The notes below the pieces were generated by a model. The model did not search any database, was not told the origin of the DNA, and worked only from the letters and a program-made list of their open reading frames with translations. The position numbers and the translations under genes are program-made. From contig NC_045144.1 in NCBI RefSeq assembly GCF_008831285.2, positions 15,985,858 through 16,049,857 of the forward strand: DNA of 64,000 bases. The letters run 5' to 3'. Positions within the stretch are counted from its first letter, which is position 1. The number at the start of each line of letters is the position of its first letter. Shown here in pieces: positions 59,721-64,000 of the stretch. The stretch is from Nymphaea colorata. Taxonomy: Eukaryota; Streptophyta; Magnoliopsida; Nymphaeales; Nymphaeaceae.

Positions 59721-60099
59721 CCCTCATGAATGTGTACATGTTAACAATGTATCTTCATGTCATTATGTTTAGTTTCATTCTTAATCACTCAATTAGGAAC
59801 CCTAATGAGTGCTTCCTTATGTTGCTTGATTTTCTTTCATACCCAACGGTGGAAGAAACATACCCTTGTAACAAACCAAATAATAACATTCTATGTTTAT
59901 TTATAAATCATATTTTACAAAAGATTTTTGAAAGCAAATACCTTCTCTAATGTGACCTTGAAGACTTACCTTAGGCTCTTGCATGAGTCCAACCTCAAAC
60001 TTCAAGTCGGTTATTTTCATTTTTTGATTTCTGATCAGATATGTATGTATATACATGTTATATACATATATGTGCACATGATAATTTGCTTCATTCTCT

Positions 60100-60400
60100 T
60101 TCTATGTTTCCATATTTTACAAATTTTCATATATACATGAATACATGTATATATGTGTTCTATTTTCCCTTTCTAAAATCTTCTATTTCTCTTTTCAAGA
60201 AAATTATCTTCTCTTACAAATTTTCTTATATATACACATACATATGTATATATACATATTTCTCTTTACCTCTAAAATCTCTCTTTCTATTCAAAACAAT
60301 ATCGTTTTCACAAACTTTCATATATATGCACATATGTGATGATATGTACATGTATACGTACATCTTTTTCTATCTCTTTCTCTCTCTCTCTTTCTTTTCG
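60100..60400. repeat. About 96-bp tandem repeat, three copies
   Basis: ACAAATTTTCATATAT-type starts at 60119, 60216 and 60311, each followed by ATACA/TATGTA words and a CTTTCTCTTT stretch. Long apparent frames here are low complexity. Confidence 0.75.
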
Positions 60401-62500
60401 AGAGTATTTCATCTTTTCCATTCTTTTGACATTTTCCTTTTAGATCTTTTTATTTACCGACTTCACTAAGATAAAAAATCAAGTAATGACCCAATATTAG
60501 ATTCATGCTTGATGGTATATAACCTCAATCAGTTTTAAAAAACTTTTCCTTCTTGTATATGATAATTATGAAAACAAAAATCTTAAATGTATGTAATGGT
60601 AGGAATGCTTTTAGATATTTTAGATAAATGTTATGGTAGAAATAAATGATTTTCCTTTCCAATCATACAAGATCAATGCATTCAAGCATTCACACTCACT
60701 TAATATCACTTATGATCACAAGCACCTCTCTAAATAACTTAAGCAAGATGAGATAGAGCTCTAACTAGGTAGTAACCAAATTAGAGAAAAATCTCAAATC
60801 TACTTAAAGTCTTAAGAGAAACACTAAAATGAAAAAGATGTTTAATCCAAAATAAAATACATCGATAATAAACATAGTCATTAGATTGATTACCCCTGAT
60901 AAAAGAGCCGGGAACGGTCGATCCTCGCACCGATGGGCTAGTCTCTTTCTCTCTCCTTTTTAAAATAAAACTCATTTTTCTAGAGACTGCTAAAACCAAA
61001 AGAAATTTTGGGATGCAAACAGATGGTGACCGTGATAGGACCCGTCATCATTTGGCTATGTTTGCTCTTCTATTTACTTTAATCATCATCTTAGGAAATA
61101 TTACATTAAAGACAACTGATTTTGCATGTTTGCTTATATTTCAAAAACTTCCAATACCTATTTATCCTGGTCATCATGTTGTCGGGCTTGGTCTTAAGCG
61201 ATAACACATGACTAAGCCTTACAACTAGACCACAACATGTTGCCGGGCTTGGTCCAATACCTATGTTTGTTAGTACCATGAGTGTTAACTTGTGGTATAT
61301 CAACAAGTGTCCAAAAAGAAGTTGATGAACCTTATCCTTAGTTGCCAAATGGAAGAGTCTATGCTTGTATTGAGCCTCTTGGCTAAAGTATATTGACATA
61401 TCTTATATGAGATAATCATAATTGATCAAACCAAACTCAATTAGGGTCCTACTCCTTTTCCAAATATATGCATGATAAATGTGCTTTTTGAAAATATTGG
61501 ATATTTAACATTGTATTATGATTGCATGTGCATCTTCCACAATCTTTGATCACTTTAATAATTTTACATTTCATCTTCCTCATTTAAATCAATGACTTCT
61601 TCGATCATCTCTATATAATCTTCAACATGACCACGTCATAAAATCATGCTTTGACCCTACTATCTAAATGACATTGATTTTTCAAATACTGTCATTCAGC
61701 AAATTTATTTTTCAGAATTACTTCAAGATCTACATTTGATCATACTTTACCAATCTTTGCTTGACTTAGGACATGCATTCCTTTTGCCCTCATTTTAGCC
61801 AAACATTTTTTCAAGCTTCAATACTTATGTTGTGTCTTTCCTTATATTGTACTACTTCTACAATTTCATTGGATCATCAATTACTCATTGACAAGTTTTT
61901 TTTTTTTTAGAGTTGCTTCGAAATATATATTTTATTATACATTGTCAATCCCTTATTTCTTGTCCGACCTCATATTCTTGAACATGATAGTCATCTATTG
62001 GCTGAATTACCAACTTTGCTCGATTCAAGTCATACATAATTATTTTGGCCTCAACACCCATATCTTTCTTCTTGTTTTATTGAGTTATTGTTTATTCCAA
62101 ATTAAATATCAATTTTTACTTACTCAAGTATACTTCATTTTCAATCATCGAATATGTGATTTTAGTTTATTGAACCTATATGTATCAAGCATCATGCATT
62201 TATTATATTTTACTTGAGGTCTAATCCTTTCAAAGTTAAGATTCTTCATAAGTGATAAATTGCTCATAATTATATTTTCCTATATTATTAACTTGATGTC
62301 TTGCTATAAAAATCACTATTTACCAATCATTTTTCTTTTTCAATTATGAATATTTCGAGACATTTCTAAATTGCTTTTGCGGCATACATTTTTTCTTTCA
62401 CAATCATCATTGTCCATAGAAAAAGTGATCATATCCCAATTAAATCAACTCAACTACTAAGCTAAATATTTGATCAAGCGCAATCTAGGTGCTAGGTTCG
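60401..62500. other. AT-rich non-coding interior, no gene recognised
   Basis: No protein motif seen. TGCCGGGCTTGGTC/TGTCGGGCTTGGTC recurs near 61178 and 61240. This may be the long non-coding spacer of the Gypsy element. Confidence 0.45.
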
Positions 62501-63104
62501 AAGTATTCTAAAGTTAGCTCAACCTGGTCGCCAGGAGGAAATTTTTATGAAGCAAGCGCAACTTGGTCATTTGGCCAAGGGCCTTTCAAAACAAGCTCAA
62601 ACAAAATACTAGTTTGGGGAATTTTAACAAGTTCAAATCCCAACCTTTGGTGAAAACAAAAATTTCATAAAAAGGCACTCGAGGTGATAGGAAGTTTTCT
62701 TGTCACAACAAATGAAGGAGCAATAGGGTTTCATTCCTTGCTTCAATAGAGGTATTTGAGGAGATGAGGGTTCTTTCCTGGCATTGCCACTTGTTATGGA
62801 GCCACCCATTTAGGAAATGGGTAAAACATGAAATTATGGACAAAAGAGCAACTCATGCAGGTAAAGGGGTTAAACTTGCAATGCAAGCCAAAGCAACCCA
62901 TTCACGGGGGTTAAACATGAATTTGACATCGGCAAACCCGTGCAGTTGAGGGGTTAAACATGCAACATAAACTCAAAAAACTCATTCAGGTAAATGGGTT
63001 AAGCCTGAAGCATGATTCCAAAAATGTTTCGTTTGAAAAATTCAGGGTGATAATGTTTGTCACTAAGCATGGCTAGTGCCGGCTTAGTAACAAAGAGAGA
63101 CACC
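62500..63104. repeat. Degenerate repeats upstream of the Gypsy 3' LTR
   Basis: Variants of CAGGTAAAGGGGTTAAAC-TGCAA recur at about 62858, 62905, 62950 and 62988 at spacings near 40-60 bp. The stretch ends in the purine tract before the LTR. Confidence 0.55.
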
Positions 63105-63555
63105 TGTTATCACCCCAAATTTTTTCAAAAATACTATATTCAGATTTAATCCTAGACCCAAAACAAATTTGCAACTATTCGATCTAAAATGAATTTTTAA
63201 ACTCATGTTTAAATCCAAATCAAACAATTCAAACTCAAAATCCAAAATCAAGTTCAAAACGACAAAGTTTGGTACTGTGAGCGTTGCTCACATGCACAAA
63301 CCTCTCCACTATTTTATGCTTTGTCATCGTACCAAAATATGTTTTTGAAGCTTAAAACACATCGGTGGCTAATTGAACCAAATCTGGATTCAAAAAGGAG
63401 CCCAAAGTAACCCAAAATAGAACAAAAACTTTTCTTTTACACATTTTAAATTAAAAAAAAAAGTTTTATGCTTCTTATATAAACAACAATTTTTAATTTA
63501 CTTTATTAGATTTTATTTGATTATATATATTTTTTAAAAAATTAGTATTTGAGCA
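63105..63555 (+). repeat. Gypsy LTR, second copy
   Basis: See first copy. It could be the 3' LTR of the element starting at 56456 or the 5' LTR of a second one, since Gypsy RT follows it within 310 bp. Confidence 0.8.
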
Positions 63556-63740
63556 CTGCGCGTGCACAATCGCCTTGCCCGATTGCACGGGCTCGCCTGC
63601 GATCCCACGTAACGCGACAACGCGTTGTGCTGTCGCGCATGACCGCACGTGCATGTCATCGTCACAACGCGCGACTGCATGTGCCATGCATGGGAGCACA
63701 CCCTCAAGCGCAAAAATGCGTTGCATGCATTGCCAAACTC
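63556..63740. other. CpG-rich patch
   Basis: About 185 bp rich in CG and GCATGC words (CGCGTGCACAATCGCC, ACGCGACAACGCGTTG, CACAACGCGCGACTGC) between two AT-rich stretches. Open on both strands but no family recognised. Confidence 0.5.
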
Positions 63741-63860
63741 ATTTTCCTTCAAAATTGACCGTTAAGGGTGATTTTGAGCATTTTAAGTGGGGATTAGTGT
63801 GCCTACCTTCAAAAATGAATTTTCAGGTTAATGGTCAATCATACTCATTTTAAATTCATT

Positions 63861-64000
63861 TCTTTTTCAAAGGGCTATGGCAGCTATTTTTCATGACCAA
63901 ATGCATCAAATCATGGATGCATATGTAGATGATCTACTAATTAAGTCAAAAACAAGGGAGAATCACATCAACATTCTCTCTCAAGTTTTTGATAGACTCT
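63861..64000 (+). pseudogene. Gypsy reverse transcriptase, cut by the window end
   Basis: Reads RAMAAIFHDQMHQIMDAYVD DLLIKSKTR with a canonical YVDD active site, then ENHINILSQVFDRL. It is open to the window edge. In Gypsy pol this segment lies just upstream of the AIIDMPPP segment at which the 56911 remnant begins. Whether a full element continues to the right cannot be seen. Confidence 0.9.

Larger units (their letters stand above)
56456..63555 (+). mobile_element. Ty3/Gypsy LTR retrotransposon, internally deleted and interrupted
   Basis: Direct repeats 56456-56910 and 63105-63555 begin TGTTATC-CCCC and end near TGCA/AGCA, consistent with LTRs of about 450 bp. A purine-rich AACAAAGAGAGAC precedes the second. 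Between them lie Gypsy reverse transcriptase/RNase H remnants, a nested hAT element and long AT-rich non-coding sequence. Gag, protease and the first half of RT are missing. No target duplication was found, so the two LTRs may belong to different elements. Confidence 0.75.

Noticed and set aside
60041-60469. A 142-codon plus-strand frame
   Set aside because: Made of Tyr, Ile, Phe and Ser from AT/CT-rich tandem repeats; not a protein.

Overview
The window is nuclear DNA from a flowering plant. Three host genes have plant gene structures: GT/AG introns, AT-rich introns and UTRs, and plant-specific families. Between them lies AT-rich sequence full of microsatellites, hAT-type miniature elements and decayed Copia and Gypsy retrotransposons. 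The intronless kinase has GC-rich third codon positions, which would fit a monocot or an early-diverging angiosperm, but the species cannot be fixed from the sequence.

Host genes: (1) 2067-3778 (+), the last six exons of an ARG1-type (DnaJ C15) J-protein whose 5' part lies left of the window. (2) 14876-16527 (+), a complete six-exon SWEET2-like (clade I) sugar transporter of 231 residues. (3) 27666-29162 (-), a complete single-exon MEKK-type MAPKKK of 498 residues with a TATA box. They do not form a pathway together; gene density is low.

Layout: 4.2-14.4 kb is intergenic, with several copies of one small AT-rich hAT-like repeat and tandem duplications. 16.8-27.6 kb is mostly unassigned, with a SINE-like piece and a hAT miniature element with a near-perfect 8-bp target duplication. 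29.2-38.6 kb contains a tandemly doubled fragment homologous to the neighbouring kinase gene and one copy of an AT-rich repeat (A). 38.6-42.7 kb is a decayed Copia element whose gag/protease region is replaced by unrelated GC-richer sequence. 43.2-44.2 kb is a GC-rich hAT-type element with an exact 8-bp target duplication. 46.5-47.2 kb holds a SINE-like piece and two more hAT miniature elements with target duplications. 47.5-56.5 kb is a complex of nested inverted repeats. Inside it the last exon of a gibberellin 2-oxidase gene occurs four times, three in tandem on one strand and one inverted. 56.5-64 kb is Gypsy retrotransposon sequence. Its RNase H region is interrupted at 57399-58730 by a hAT-type element, with a perfect 8-bp target duplication, that carries a decayed fragment of a UDP-glycosyltransferase gene.

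The most notable content is repeated capture and rearrangement of host gene fragments by transposable elements: a UGT fragment in a hAT element, GA2ox exons in an inverted-repeat complex, a kinase fragment, and an unidentified insert in a Copia element. No tRNA, rRNA, CRISPR array or organellar insertion was recognised. Repeat boundaries were read by eye, so ends without a target duplication are approximate.
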